Assembly (NCBI GenBank): GCA_030849075.1
Contig: JASAOO010002815.1
Location: 1 to 10,241 of the forward strand
Direction of reading: 5' to 3'
DNA: 10,241 nucleotides
Source of the DNA: Zelonia costaricensis
Lineage: Eukaryota > Euglenozoa > Kinetoplastea > Trypanosomatida > Trypanosomatidae
Position numbers and translations under genes: made by a program. The notes under the pieces are model-generated. The model worked only from the letters and a program-made list of their open reading frames with translations, searched no databases and was not told the origin of the DNA. Shown here in pieces: positions 1 through 7,056 of this stretch (position 1 is the stretch's first letter; each line of letters opens with the position of its first letter).

Positions 1-104
1 GCGCCGCCGGCCGCCCGACGCGGCAGGTGCTGCTGGAGGTGGACGAGATCGCGAAGGCAGAGGGTGCGCTGACGTGCTGCTCGCTGCTGAGCTACAGCGA
101 GTAG
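1..104 (+). CDS. C-terminal end of a dimethylarginine dimethylaminohydrolase-like protein (5' partial)
   Basis: The open frame runs in from the left edge (first full codon at position 3) and stops at TAG 102-104, leaving 33 residues. The tail contains the segment EIAKAEGALTCCSLLSYSE. From memory of the family this matches the C-terminus of DDAH enzymes, where a short Glu-Leu helix is followed by Gly-x-Leu-Thr-Cys-Cys-Ser-x-Leu. The first of the two cysteines aligns with the catalytic nucleophile that attacks the guanidinium carbon of methylated arginines, releasing citrulline and methylamines. The cysteine lies about ten residues from the end, as in the animal enzymes, so the catalytic centre is intact as far as can be seen. 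Codon use is GC-rich and coding-like. A related member of the arginine-modifying amidinotransferase/deiminase superfamily is the main alternative. Only the last few percent of the gene is visible, so the rest cannot be judged. Confidence 0.72.
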   Translation, partial: AAGRPTRQVLLEVDEIAKAEGALTCCSLLSYSE

Positions 105-167
105 AGTGCCGCCACACGTGTTGTGGTCCATCCCTGTGAGTCTTCTCGTGTGCGTGTGTGTACGTGA

Positions 168-187
168 GGGGGGGCACCGGGGGGGGG
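168..187 (+). repeat. Paired G-runs (G7 and G9)
   Basis: Two long G-runs, 168-174 and 179-187, are separated only by CACC shortly after the stop codon of the first gene. Splitting each long run gives a possible G-quadruplex in the sense RNA, within its probable 3' UTR. It is equally a slippage-prone homopolymer. Confidence 0.4.
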
Positions 188-1152
188 CACTGCCGCCAGC
201 CTCGTGCCGAAGTCAAGCGCGCTTTGCAAGGCGCAGAGAGCTCGACTTCGCTCCTCGCGGCGGGACGCACTCGACGCGTTGCCCTCTTCTTTGTGTGCTG
301 CTCACGCCCATCGCCTCCGCGACGAGCGGCGTCGACTACGGCGCGCCCTGCGCGCGTTCTAAATGGGTCTCCTGCGCCTCTTCCTTCCCGACGTCCTTGG
401 GCATCAACCGCTGCCAAGGAACCCCGTCGACCTCCTGCCTTCACACGTTGACGTGGGGTAGAGGGAGGTGATGAAGGTGACCAGGACCGCCGGCGCGAAA
501 CGGAGTGGGGGGGCCGGGGACAGGGCTGCGCAGCACTGGAAGGGAGTGTGTGTGTGTGTATGGGCGAGGGGAAGGGAGTGCTGTGAATGCGCACGGGGCG
601 GGTGGGCGTGGCGGAGCAGCATCACCCGCGAGCGGTGTGCCGCGGTGTGTTCCCGATCTCCCGCCACACCAGCCTTGTCGCTCCGCCATCCTCCTCCCCC
701 TCCTTACATCAAGGAAAAGCGCGTGCACACACATCCACACCCACGCGTGTAAGTGCACGGCTTAACCCCCTCCACCCCCGCGCGCCCCACCTCCTCAGGC
801 TCCTCATATCTCGGTGCCGGCACTGCGGTATCGCAGACAAGTATGTAGGATGCGGCAAGGCTAGCGCAGCTGCGCACTTGTGCTCTTGTGGAAGCAGCGA
901 GGCCACGCCCCCCCCTCCCCTCCTCTCTTCCTACACCGCCCTCTTCGTTTGGCGGGGGTCTCTGTCAGGCCGCACGCACCCACATATATACACATACACC
1001 TCACCCCGCAGCCGCACGCCGTGTTCGGCAGCGGCTGCGCTGCGGTTTAGAGCTTCTCAGTCTTCTGTGCCGCACACGTAGACAACCTTCTCCACTCGCT
1101 AAACATTTTTTGTTTCTCCCTTGAGCCTCCCCCCCCGCACACGCACAACGCA

Positions 1153-1173
1153 GTGTATGTGTGTGTGTGTGTG
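1153..1173 (+). repeat. (GT)n microsatellite
   Basis: A nearly pure TG dinucleotide run with one A interruption near its start. A shorter (GT)n lies at 546-559, and an interrupted GT/GC run at 1281-1306. All are in non-coding DNA. Confidence 0.85.
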
Positions 1174-1379
1174 GCGCTGGGGCAACAAGGGGCTCGACGA
1201 CAGCAAAGCAGCGCTCCCCCAATTCGTGCCCGTGCTGCGTTGCTGAAGTCGTCTGCCCGATTTTCTCCGTCTCTGCGCTTGTGTGTGTGTGCGTGTGCGC
1301 GTGTGCCGCTCTCACGTGGTGCAGCCCGCCTCTCCTTCACTTCCTCTCCCCCCTCGGTCTACGCCACGTCTGAAAGTCC

Positions 1380-1405
1380 GGGTCGGGGGCGTGAGGGGGG
1401 GGGGG
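1380..1405 (+). repeat. G-rich tract, quadruplex-compatible
   Basis: G-runs at 1380-1382 (3), 1385-1389 (5) and 1395-1405 (11) are separated by 2 and 5 bases. Splitting the 11-G run gives four runs of at least three G with short loops, which fits the common G-quadruplex pattern on the + strand. It stands out against the pyrimidine-rich surroundings. Confidence 0.5.
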
Positions 1406-1576
1406 AGAGGCGATTGCACGCTCTGGTGCTGCGCACCCACCGCGTCACGCTACATGTCCGCAACGCCTCCCCCCCATCGGCACATGGCGTGAAGAGGAAA
1501 AGGAGGTTGAGGAGGAGAGAGGGTGCGAGGGCGCTGTCACCTCACTTCCCCTTTCCCCTTTCCCCCTTCTCCCTCA

Positions 1577-1595
1577 ACACACACACACACACACG
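1577..1595 (+). repeat. (CA)n microsatellite
   Basis: An uninterrupted CA run following a pyrimidine tract. It is followed by a short GACATC-type tandem repeat (about 1598-1615) and then by a long C/T tract leading to a TTTTTAG acceptor at 1707-1708. Confidence 0.85.
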
Positions 1596-1620
1596 CAGAC
1601 ATCGACATCGACATCAACAC

Positions 1621-1708
1621 CACCCCTCCCTCCCTTCATCAATCCCGCGTCTTCAGAACCACCTCCTCCCTTCTCCTCCTCTCTCTTCTCCATTTTCTTG
1701 GTTTTTAG
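1621..1708 (+). promoter_or_regulatory. Candidate spliced-leader acceptor with long polypyrimidine tract (orphan)
   Basis: A C/T-rich tract of over 80 bases, with U-rich final bases (TTGGTTTTTAG), ends in AG at 1707-1708. This is the form expected of a trypanosomatid trans-splice acceptor. An earlier AG inside the tract (about 1655) is followed by the best pyrimidine run. No good coding frame follows: the next ATG, at 1896, opens a frame of only 12 codons. The site may serve a non-coding transcript, be an unusually distal acceptor for the kinase, or be unused. Confidence 0.4.
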
Positions 1709-1801
1709 GTTTACCGTGTGTGGTGAAGGAGACTTGCTAGCAAGCTCTTCCACCCTCATCGTAAAACACGCGCAGGCGCCTCCTTTACGGAGGCACAGAC
1801 G

Positions 1802-1872
1802 CACACACACACACAGACACACACCCACACAAGGCCACGCGTCCGGAGTGTGTGTGCGTGTGTGTGTGTGTG
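1802..1872 (+). repeat. CA tract followed by TG tract: long imperfect inverted repeat
   Basis: The left arm (1802-1830) is CA-rich with two interruptions. The right arm (1848-1872) is TG-rich with one interruption. Aligned by hand, 22 of 25 positions pair across a 17-base loop (1831-1847). Sense RNA could therefore fold into a long hairpin, and the DNA could extrude a cruciform. Confidence 0.7.
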
Positions 1873-2598
1873 GGCACGGGGGGTCTGCGCGTCTCCATGT
1901 TTGTGCGCGCGGATGTGGCGCACAAGCACGCCTGACGCGGCCTTGGCTTCCCCCGCCACCAAATCCAACGCCTTCACCTTTTCTTTTCGTCTCTCCTCCC
2001 TTGTCCCGCACTGTTCCACGACCTTTGTGTTCACCTCTTCAATTCTTTCTTGTCTTCACCCTCTATTGGGCTGCCGAGTGCCTTCCTTTTCCCCACCCTT
2101 TCCATAAAGAAGGGATCGGACATACGATGCAGCTGCTCAGCAGCACTCTGCGCTGCCCTCTCGCGGGAACGCCCCCTCCCTCCCTCCCCGCCTAAAACGC
2201 GAGTGCTCGCACACGTCTCAGCCACGAGGCGCAGCGCTGCGCGGTGGGCGCTGTCGTCGCTCTGCGCGCACAGCAATAGAATAGAGGGAGGGAAAGAGGG
2301 AGGGGTGCAGCGACTGGGGAGACGCGGGCGTGCCGTGCGCCCTTCTCCCCCCTCCTCCCCCCTACATGTGCCCCGTGCATTCTATGCGCGCCACGCGCAC
2401 ACGCTCTGCTGATGGCGCTGCCACGCTCGTGTCTTCACCCATCCCCTCCCTCCCTTTGCATGTGTCGCCACACCCTGTATCTGTGGTCCTGCGCTCTGCG
2501 TGTCGCAGAGGGTCTCTGCAAGTCTGCGTCTCCGCGCAGTGCTGGCACACGTGCAGGTCACTCATCGCGCTGGGCTCACTGCCTCCCCCCGCCCCTCA

Positions 2599-2619
2599 TA
2601 CACACACACACACACACAT
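2599..2619 (+). repeat. (CA)n microsatellite
   Basis: A pure CA run. A short interrupted CA run that turns into GTGTG follows at about 2647-2663. It lies about 300 bases upstream of the large GT array at 2918-3022 and is complementary to it. Confidence 0.85.
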
Positions 2620-2804
2620 AAAGGGCGGTGCCAGCGCCTGCGGTTGCACACACACACGTGTGCGTTGAGGGCGACCACACCGCGCGCTTCTTCAGCTCCT
2701 TGTGCGGCCCCACCTCCTCCTCCTCTGGCACACGCGCTTTTCTTCACCGCCGCCCTCCTCCCCTTCCCCACTGCACTCGTGTGCGCCTCCCCACACCGCT
2801 CTCG

Positions 2805-2847
2805 CCCGTGACGGTCAACCCCTTTCTCTCTCTCTCCCCGTCACGGG
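2805..2847 (+). repeat. Perfect 10-bp inverted repeat with CT-rich loop
   Basis: The left arm CCCGTGACGG (2805-2814) and right arm CCGTCACGGG (2838-2847) are exact reverse complements. The 23-base loop between them is almost wholly pyrimidine, with a (CT)n core. It is not a simple dinucleotide repeat, so the pairing is less trivial than the CA/GT cases. A stem-loop presenting a pyrimidine tract is a plausible RNA element. Confidence 0.6.
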
Positions 2848-2917
2848 GCCACACTTCCAAGCGCGTGTACTGCAACAACAGCGCACCTCCCTACACACCC
2901 CGATCTCTCTCCCTCTC

Positions 2918-2974
2918 TGTGTGTGTGTGTGCGTGTGTGTGTGTGTGTGTGTGCGTGTGTGTGTGTGTGCGTGT

Positions 2975-3022
<48 letters not shown>
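2918..3022 (+). repeat. Long (GT)n array, about 105 bp
   Basis: By far the longest microsatellite in the window: an almost pure GT array with a few GC or CT interruptions (near 2931, 2953, 2969 and 2979). Frames across it encode only Cys-Val or, on the other strand, His-Thr, so it is not coding. Alternating purine-pyrimidine sequence of this length favours Z-DNA, and replication slippage is likely. Confidence 0.95.
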
Positions 3023-3026
<4 letters not shown>

Positions 3027-3180
3027 GTGCCTGCGCTCCTCTTCTCTTCTCTTGCCTCTCGCTCGCCTTGTTCTGTTACCACGTTGTGGCTGCGCCCCTT
3101 CTCATTCATCTTTACGTGCGTCTCTCTCTCTCTTTCTGTGTGCACTTTGCGTCTGCCACGTCGTCCTGTATTGCCCGCTT

Positions 3181-3196
3181 CCCCCCCCCCCCCCAG
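3181..3196 (+). repeat. C14 homopolymer immediately followed by AG
   Basis: Fourteen C residues (3181-3194) run directly into AG at 3195-3196. A similar C14 run occurs at 8599-8612 and a C12 run at 7830-7841. The AG could be read as a splice acceptor, but U-rich tracts are normally preferred, so it is recorded mainly as a homopolymer repeat. Confidence 0.6.
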
Positions 3197-3583
3197 ACCT
3201 CCTGCTCCCCGACCTCGCACGGTGGCAGTCTTGTGCATTTCGCCGTGCCCACTTCCCTCCCATCCCTCTCACGTGTGTCCGCTGCGCGGGTGCGCTGCGT
3301 CGGTGTTCATCCTCGTCCCCTTCCTGCTGCATAACTTCTCCCCTCGTCTCTGCATCTGCCCTCCGCCAACTTCCCCTCCCTTCCCACTACGCGCTGCCGT
3401 GCGTCTGCACACGCGGCGCTGCGCCTCGTCGAGGTTCTTTCACTGTTTCATCACCTTCTTCCACCTCTTGTGATTCGTGTCTGCTGTGCCGTCGCTCCCT
3501 GCGTGCGTTGCGTCCCCCGTCTCGCTCTCCCCGCCTCTTCCCATCACTCCATCCGCTGATTGAGCTGTGTCGACTGCTGCGAC

Positions 3584-3642
3584 TGTGTGTGTGTGTGTGT
3601 TCGCCCGCCCCGCCGTTGCGCGCTTGTGTGTGTGTGTGTGTG
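3584..3642 (+). repeat. Two (GT)n microsatellites
   Basis: GT runs at about 3584-3601 and 3625-3642 are separated by a GC-rich spacer. They lie just upstream of the pyrimidine tract that precedes the kinase gene. Confidence 0.8.
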
Positions 3643-3645
3643 CTT

Positions 3646-3714
3646 GTTGTCCCCTCCCCTCCCCTCTCTCCGCGTCCTGCCTCGACGCGTGGTTGGGGTA
3701 CCTCCTCGTTGCAG
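3646..3714 (+). promoter_or_regulatory. Candidate spliced-leader acceptor for the kinase mRNA
   Basis: A pyrimidine-rich tract (about 3646-3680) followed by CTCCTCGTTGCAG ends in AG at 3713-3714. Splicing here would give a 5' UTR of about 144 bases before ATG 3859. That leader would carry an 11-residue upstream frame (ATG 3750, stop ending 3785) and a second out-of-frame ATG at 3776. Other AGs at 3729-3730, 3741-3742, 3784-3785 and 3789-3790 are alternatives. The acceptor choice is an inference. Confidence 0.35.
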
Positions 3715-3834
3715 TCCTTGTGCGTGTAAGGGTCTGGCTTAGCGCGTCTATGTGTGTGCGGGCGTGCGTGCGTGCATGCGTGTAGCGCAGCCCTCTTTTT
3801 CGCTTCTGGTCTACTCCTTCTGCTCCACTCCCCG

Positions 3835-3850
3835 TGTGTGTGTGTGTGTG
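3835..3850 (+). repeat. (GT)n run just before the kinase start codon
   Basis: A short GT run ends only eight bases before ATG 3859 and would lie in the 5' leader. A pyrimidine tract (3791-3834) precedes it, and the next AG after that tract is at 3874-3875, inside the called coding region. This makes the start codon uncertain. Confidence 0.6.
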
Positions 3851-3858
3851 CCTTGCGG

Positions 3859-6735
3859 ATGGTGCGCGGGGGGAGTCGCGCAAGTGCCGTCGGCCCCGCG
3901 GTGGCCCCGGTGACGGAGGGGGGGCCGCCGTCGCCGCTCCCCGCCACCTCACCCCGCCTTCCACAGCGGCAACCACCGCCTCTGTCAAGGCCAGCCCCGT
4001 CTCGCCCGCCCACCCCCCCGCCCCCGGCGGCCCTCGTGCATGGCGGCGAGGTGGACAGCGTGTGCGCGACGGACGCAGGCGAGACGACAAATACGGCGCG
4101 ACGGCAGAGCACCGTGCGCACCACCATGGCCATGCTTGTATTGCCGTGGCTCGTGTGCACGCTGAGCCTCGTCGCCGTTGTGGCGTACGTGAACGTGAGC
4201 GCCTTCGCCACCTACGACGCCGTCTACACCGCACTTCGGCCCAACCCGAAGGACGACGGCGCGGTGGGGCACGACGCGGGCAGCACCAGCGCCGCTCCCA
4301 CCACCACCCGCGCACGCGATGTGGCCCGCTACGCGGTTCTCGCGGTGAGCTTGTGCACGCTTGTAGTGCACGGCGCCGCTTCCTTTGCACTCCTGCGCCG
4401 CGCCCACGACGATCTGCGCGACGTTCGGGCCTCGCTGACGGAGATGGCGTTCATGGCCGACGGCCTGCGCGGCCACCGCTGCGGCACTTACTTGTTTGTC
4501 GGCTGCGTGGAGCGGGCGCGGCGGGTGCGGGGGTCGACGCGGTATTGGGTCAAGCTATTCTCCCGCTTCGCGGAGGTGAACGCGGCGGAGCAGGCGCTGA
4601 ACAGAGCCACCGTGCGCGTGGCTGCTGCGGCGGCAGCGGCGGAGGAGACGGAGCGCCGCGCACGCACGGCGACGCCGCTGAGCGGCTCCATCGCCGCCTC
4701 GCCGTCACCGCCGCCGCTGCAGCCGCCCGGCAGCCGCACCGGCGCCGACGATCTCTCCGCGACCGTGGGGCCGCGGCCGCTGGAGTGGATGGGGGCCTCA
4801 TCCGCCTCGTCCCCGACGTCGGTGCGGGTGGACAGCGTGGGCGCGGATGGCGGCACGTCGCCACCTGCGCGGGTGTTGGCCGGCATGCACGCGGCGGCCG
4901 GAGGCGGCGGCGGCGGTGGCTCGCAGCACTCGATGTCCACGCTGACCGTGTACGGCGGGGGCGCGAGCATCACCACCACCGCAACGGCGGCCGCGGCAAC
5001 TGCCGCCTTCCACGTGGAGCTGCGCCGGCGCCACGCAGCGGTGCTGCTGTTGAGCTTCCTGACGCACGGCGAGCTGCTGCGGGAGAGCCCGGAGGAGGCG
5101 CGCGACGTCGCGTGTGGGTTCATGACCGCCGTGAACGTTTGTGCCCGGCGGTTCCACGCGAGTCTCGTCGAGCTGTACTGCGATCGCGCGGTGCTGGCCT
5201 GGAATGCGTTCGCGGACAGCAGCGCGCCGGGCAGCACGAGCAGCACGGCGGGCAGCAGCAGCGGCGGGCCGGCGTCGCCGAGTGTTGGTGGCGGGTGCGC
5301 TGACTATGTGCAGGCGTGTGTGCGGTGCGGGACGTTCTTCCACGACGAGTACGTCTCCCGCTTCGACGCGGACAGCGGGGCCTTCTTCAGCGCTGCCGGC
5401 TACGCGGGGCACGTGGTCTGCGGCACCACGCCGGAGCGCACGCTGCTGCTGCACAGCCGCCCACTGTCGCTGCTGCGCGAGCTGCCCGCGCTGCTGGAAC
5501 TGCGGCACTGCGCCTTCGTGTGGCTCGGTGAGGCGCCGTGCAGCGCGGCGGGTCAGCTGCCGTGGACCCGCATCGGCACCGTCCGCTCCAGCGCCGCACG
5601 CGCGCTCCCGCTGCACGCGATGCGGCGCCCCGACTCGGAGTCGTGCCCGCTGCCGGGCACCATGGTGTGGCACGCCCCGCAGTGGAAGTTGCTCGGCGCG
5701 GAGGCGGGCATCGCCGCGGCGTGCGCCAGCCACGACGGCACGGCGGAGGGCGGGACCCCGCGTGTCGGCGGCGCGCCGCCCGTGCACACGGCTGGCGGCG
5801 CCGAGGACGCCGCCTACGAGATGTTCAGCGATCGGCACGGCACGCGCTACCAGCTCTCCAGCGCCGTGCTGGGGGAGTCGGGCTCATCGGTGGTGCGACT
5901 CGCCGTGTCCGAGACGGGCGTCCTCGTGGCGGTGAAGGAGATCCCCATCGAGCGGGCGGCGGTGAAGGCGATGCGCAAGCGGCGCTCGCAGCGGGAGCGC
6001 CGCATCATCGTGGTGCAGGGCGAGAAGCCGCCGTGGATGGACGAGGTGGACATCATGGAGCGGCACCGCCACCCGTGCATCGTCGCCTACATCAGCTTCG
6101 TGGAGACGGTGGACAAGCTGCGCATCGTCATGGAGTACGTCGGCGGCGGCAGCCTTCTGAGCGTCGCGGCGCAGAGCGACATGGCGGGGACGGCGACGGC
6201 AGCGGAGACGATGCGCCAGGCACGCGCGCCGCCCCCGCTGGCATCCATGTTGCGCGACGTCGTGCGGGGCCTCAGCTTCCTGCACCACAGGGGCATCGTG
6301 CACGGCGACATCAAGCCTCAAAACGTCCTCGTGACGGACTCGGGGTCCTGCAAGATTGCGGACTTCGGGATCTCGCGCCGCGCCGCGGGCGGGCCGGCGG
6401 GTCCTACAGAGGGCACGCCCCTGTACATGGCCCCTGAGGCGATCCGCGGGGCGGCCACGGCGGCGTCGGACGTGTGGAGCTTTGGCATTATGCTGGCTCA
6501 GTTGCTGACGGGCCAGCTGCCGTACCCGGCCGGCACGCGCGACTTCTCCCTAATTGGCCGCTGTATGAACAACGAGGTCGTGGAGCGGGTGCTGGCCACC
6601 CCGCTGGAGCCCGACGCGATGGATGTGTTTGTTGCCTGCACGCACGAGGACCCCGCACACCGCAAGACGGCGCAGGAGCTGCTGGCGATGCCGTACTTCA
6701 TCCCCCGCCGCGGCGCCACGGCGGGGCTGAAGTAA
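3859..6735 (+). CDS. Membrane-anchored STE/MEKK-like serine/threonine kinase with a degenerate nucleotide-cyclase-like domain
   Basis: Encodes about 958 residues. In order: a Pro/Ala-rich leader (1-89); two hydrophobic membrane segments (about 91-112 and 155-178) with a 40-residue loop; an Ala/Glu-rich helix (236-270); Gly/Ser/Pro-rich linkers; a cyclase-like domain (about 385-590); and a protein kinase domain (about 664-945). Kinase marks visible are VAVKE with ATP-binding K693, helix-C E729, catalytic loop HGDIKPQN with D817 and N822, DFG at 835-837, APE at 858-860, DVWSFG from D871, and R935. Activity is therefore likely, although HRD is HGD and the glycine loop is GESGSS (672-677). A basic insert of about 35 residues separates K693 from E729. 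Two membrane passes would put both the cyclase-like domain and the kinase on the same face, presumably cytosolic. This is the first ATG in frame; the frame upstream to 3754 has only a GTG. ATG 4126 (869 residues, CACCATGG context) is a real alternative that begins right at the first membrane segment. Kinase identity is certain; the cyclase-like assignment is inference. Confidence 0.93.
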   Translation: MVRGGSRASAVGPAVAPVTEGGPPSPLPATSPRLPQRQPPPLSRPAPSRPPTPPPPAALVHGGEVDSVCATDAGETTNTARRQSTVRTTMAMLVLPWLVCTLSLVAVVAYVNVSAFATYDAVYTALRPNPKDDGAVGHDAGSTSAAPTTTRARDVARYAVLAVSLCTLVVHGAASFALLRRAHDDLRDVRASLTEMAFMADGLRGHRCGTYLFVGCVERARRVRGSTRYWVKLFSRFAEVNAAEQALNRATVRVAAAAAAAEETERRARTATPLSGSIAASPSPPPLQPPGSRTGADDLSATVGPRPLEWMGASSASSPTSVRVDSVGADGGTSPPARVLAGMHAAAGGGGGGGSQHSMSTLTVYGGGASITTTATAAAATAAFHVELRRRHAAVLLLSFLTHGELLRESPEEARDVACGFMTAVNVCARRFHASLVELYCDRAVLAWNAFADSSAPGSTSSTAGSSSGGPASPSVGGGCADYVQACVRCGTFFHDEYVSRFDADSGAFFSAAGYAGHVVCGTTPERTLLLHSRPLSLLRELPALLELRHCAFVWLGEAPCSAAGQLPWTRIGTVRSSAARALPLHAMRRPDSESCPLPGTMVWHAPQWKLLGAEAGIAAACASHDGTAEGGTPRVGGAPPVHTAGGAEDAAYEMFSDRHGTRYQLSSAVLGESGSSVVRLAVSETGVLVAVKEIPIERAAVKAMRKRRSQRERRIIVVQGEKPPWMDEVDIMERHRHPCIVAYISFVETVDKLRIVMEYVGGGSLLSVAAQSDMAGTATAAETMRQARAPPPLASMLRDVVRGLSFLHHRGIVHGDIKPQNVLVTDSGSCKIADFGISRRAAGGPAGPTEGTPLYMAPEAIRGAATAASDVWSFGIMLAQLLTGQLPYPAGTRDFSLIGRCMNNEVVERVLATPLEPDAMDVFVACTHEDPAHRKTAQELLAMPYFIPRRGATAGLK

Positions 6736-6818
6736 ACACGCAGCGTGCATCGGCGAGTGTGGGCGGTGGTGTCGTGGTACGCTTTTCCTTATCCACCTGT
6801 ACTCTCCCTCCCTGTATC

Positions 6819-6839
6819 TGTGTGTGTGTGTGTGTGTGT
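6819..6839 (+). repeat. (GT)n microsatellite in kinase 3' region
   Basis: A pure TG run about 80 bases after the kinase stop codon, probably in its 3' UTR. Confidence 0.85.
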
Positions 6840-7029
6840 CCACGAGCGGCGCCAGCTCGCCGCCCCTCCCCCCGTCCCCGTCCCGCGTCCCCCGGCCGCA
6901 CTTGGTCTTCTCTCCGTTCCCCTCCTCCCTTGTACATTCCGCTAAGCATCCCCCCTCCTTCTCCTTCGTGTGCCATTCGCGTCTCTTGTCGATGAGCCTG
7001 TTGGTGGGTGTTGGTCTGTGTTGGACCGT

Positions 7030-7056
7030 CTGTGTGTGTGTGTGTGTGTGTGTGTG
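7030..7056 (+). repeat. (GT)n microsatellite
   Basis: A pure TG run of about 13 units, the second in this intergenic region. Confidence 0.88.

Larger units (their letters stand above)
105..3858. other. Long intergenic region, no convincing gene
   Basis: About 3.75 kb separates the DDAH-like stop from the first ATG of the kinase frame. It should hold the 3' UTR of the first gene, the polyadenylation region and the 5' UTR of the kinase. The + strand is dominated by C/T runs, (CA)n and (GT)n repeats and C or G homopolymers. Open frames here translate into Cys-Val, His-Thr, Pro or Ser repeats, or lack coding-like codon use, so none is called as a gene. Notable points inside, listed separately, are the microsatellites, a CA/TG hairpin, a 10-bp inverted repeat, G-runs, and candidate splice acceptors at 1707-1708 and 3713-3714. 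A non-coding transcript or a very short gene cannot be excluded. Confidence 0.75.

Noticed and set aside
1577..1615. Regular repeats considered as a CRISPR array
   Set aside because: They are simple dinucleotide and hexanucleotide microsatellites without unique spacers, in a eukaryotic context.
1153..1740. 195-codon + strand frame
   Set aside because: Low-complexity Arg/Ser/Pro and His-Thr repeat product over microsatellites, ending at the probable splice acceptor.
2628..3473. Long + strand open frame of about 281 codons in the first spacer
   Set aside because: It is made of Ser/Pro-rich and Cys-Val repeat sequence running through the GT array, with no domain and no coding-like codon bias. 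Open only because of composition.
3754..3858. Upstream extension of the kinase with a hydrophobic stretch (SAALFFASGLLLLL) that could mimic a signal peptide
   Set aside because: The extension begins at GTG, not ATG, and is followed by a GT-repeat-coded CVCVCA segment, so it is more likely 5' leader than protein.
3834..5303. 489-codon + strand frame overlapping the kinase
   Set aside because: It is an Arg/Gly/Ala-rich out-of-frame reading of the GC-rich kinase gene. The kinase frame carries the recognisable motifs.
4488..6321. Several minus-strand open frames (about 145-346 codons) opposite the kinase
   Set aside because: Antisense shadows of a gene with GC-rich third positions, with Ala/Arg/His-rich products and no motif.
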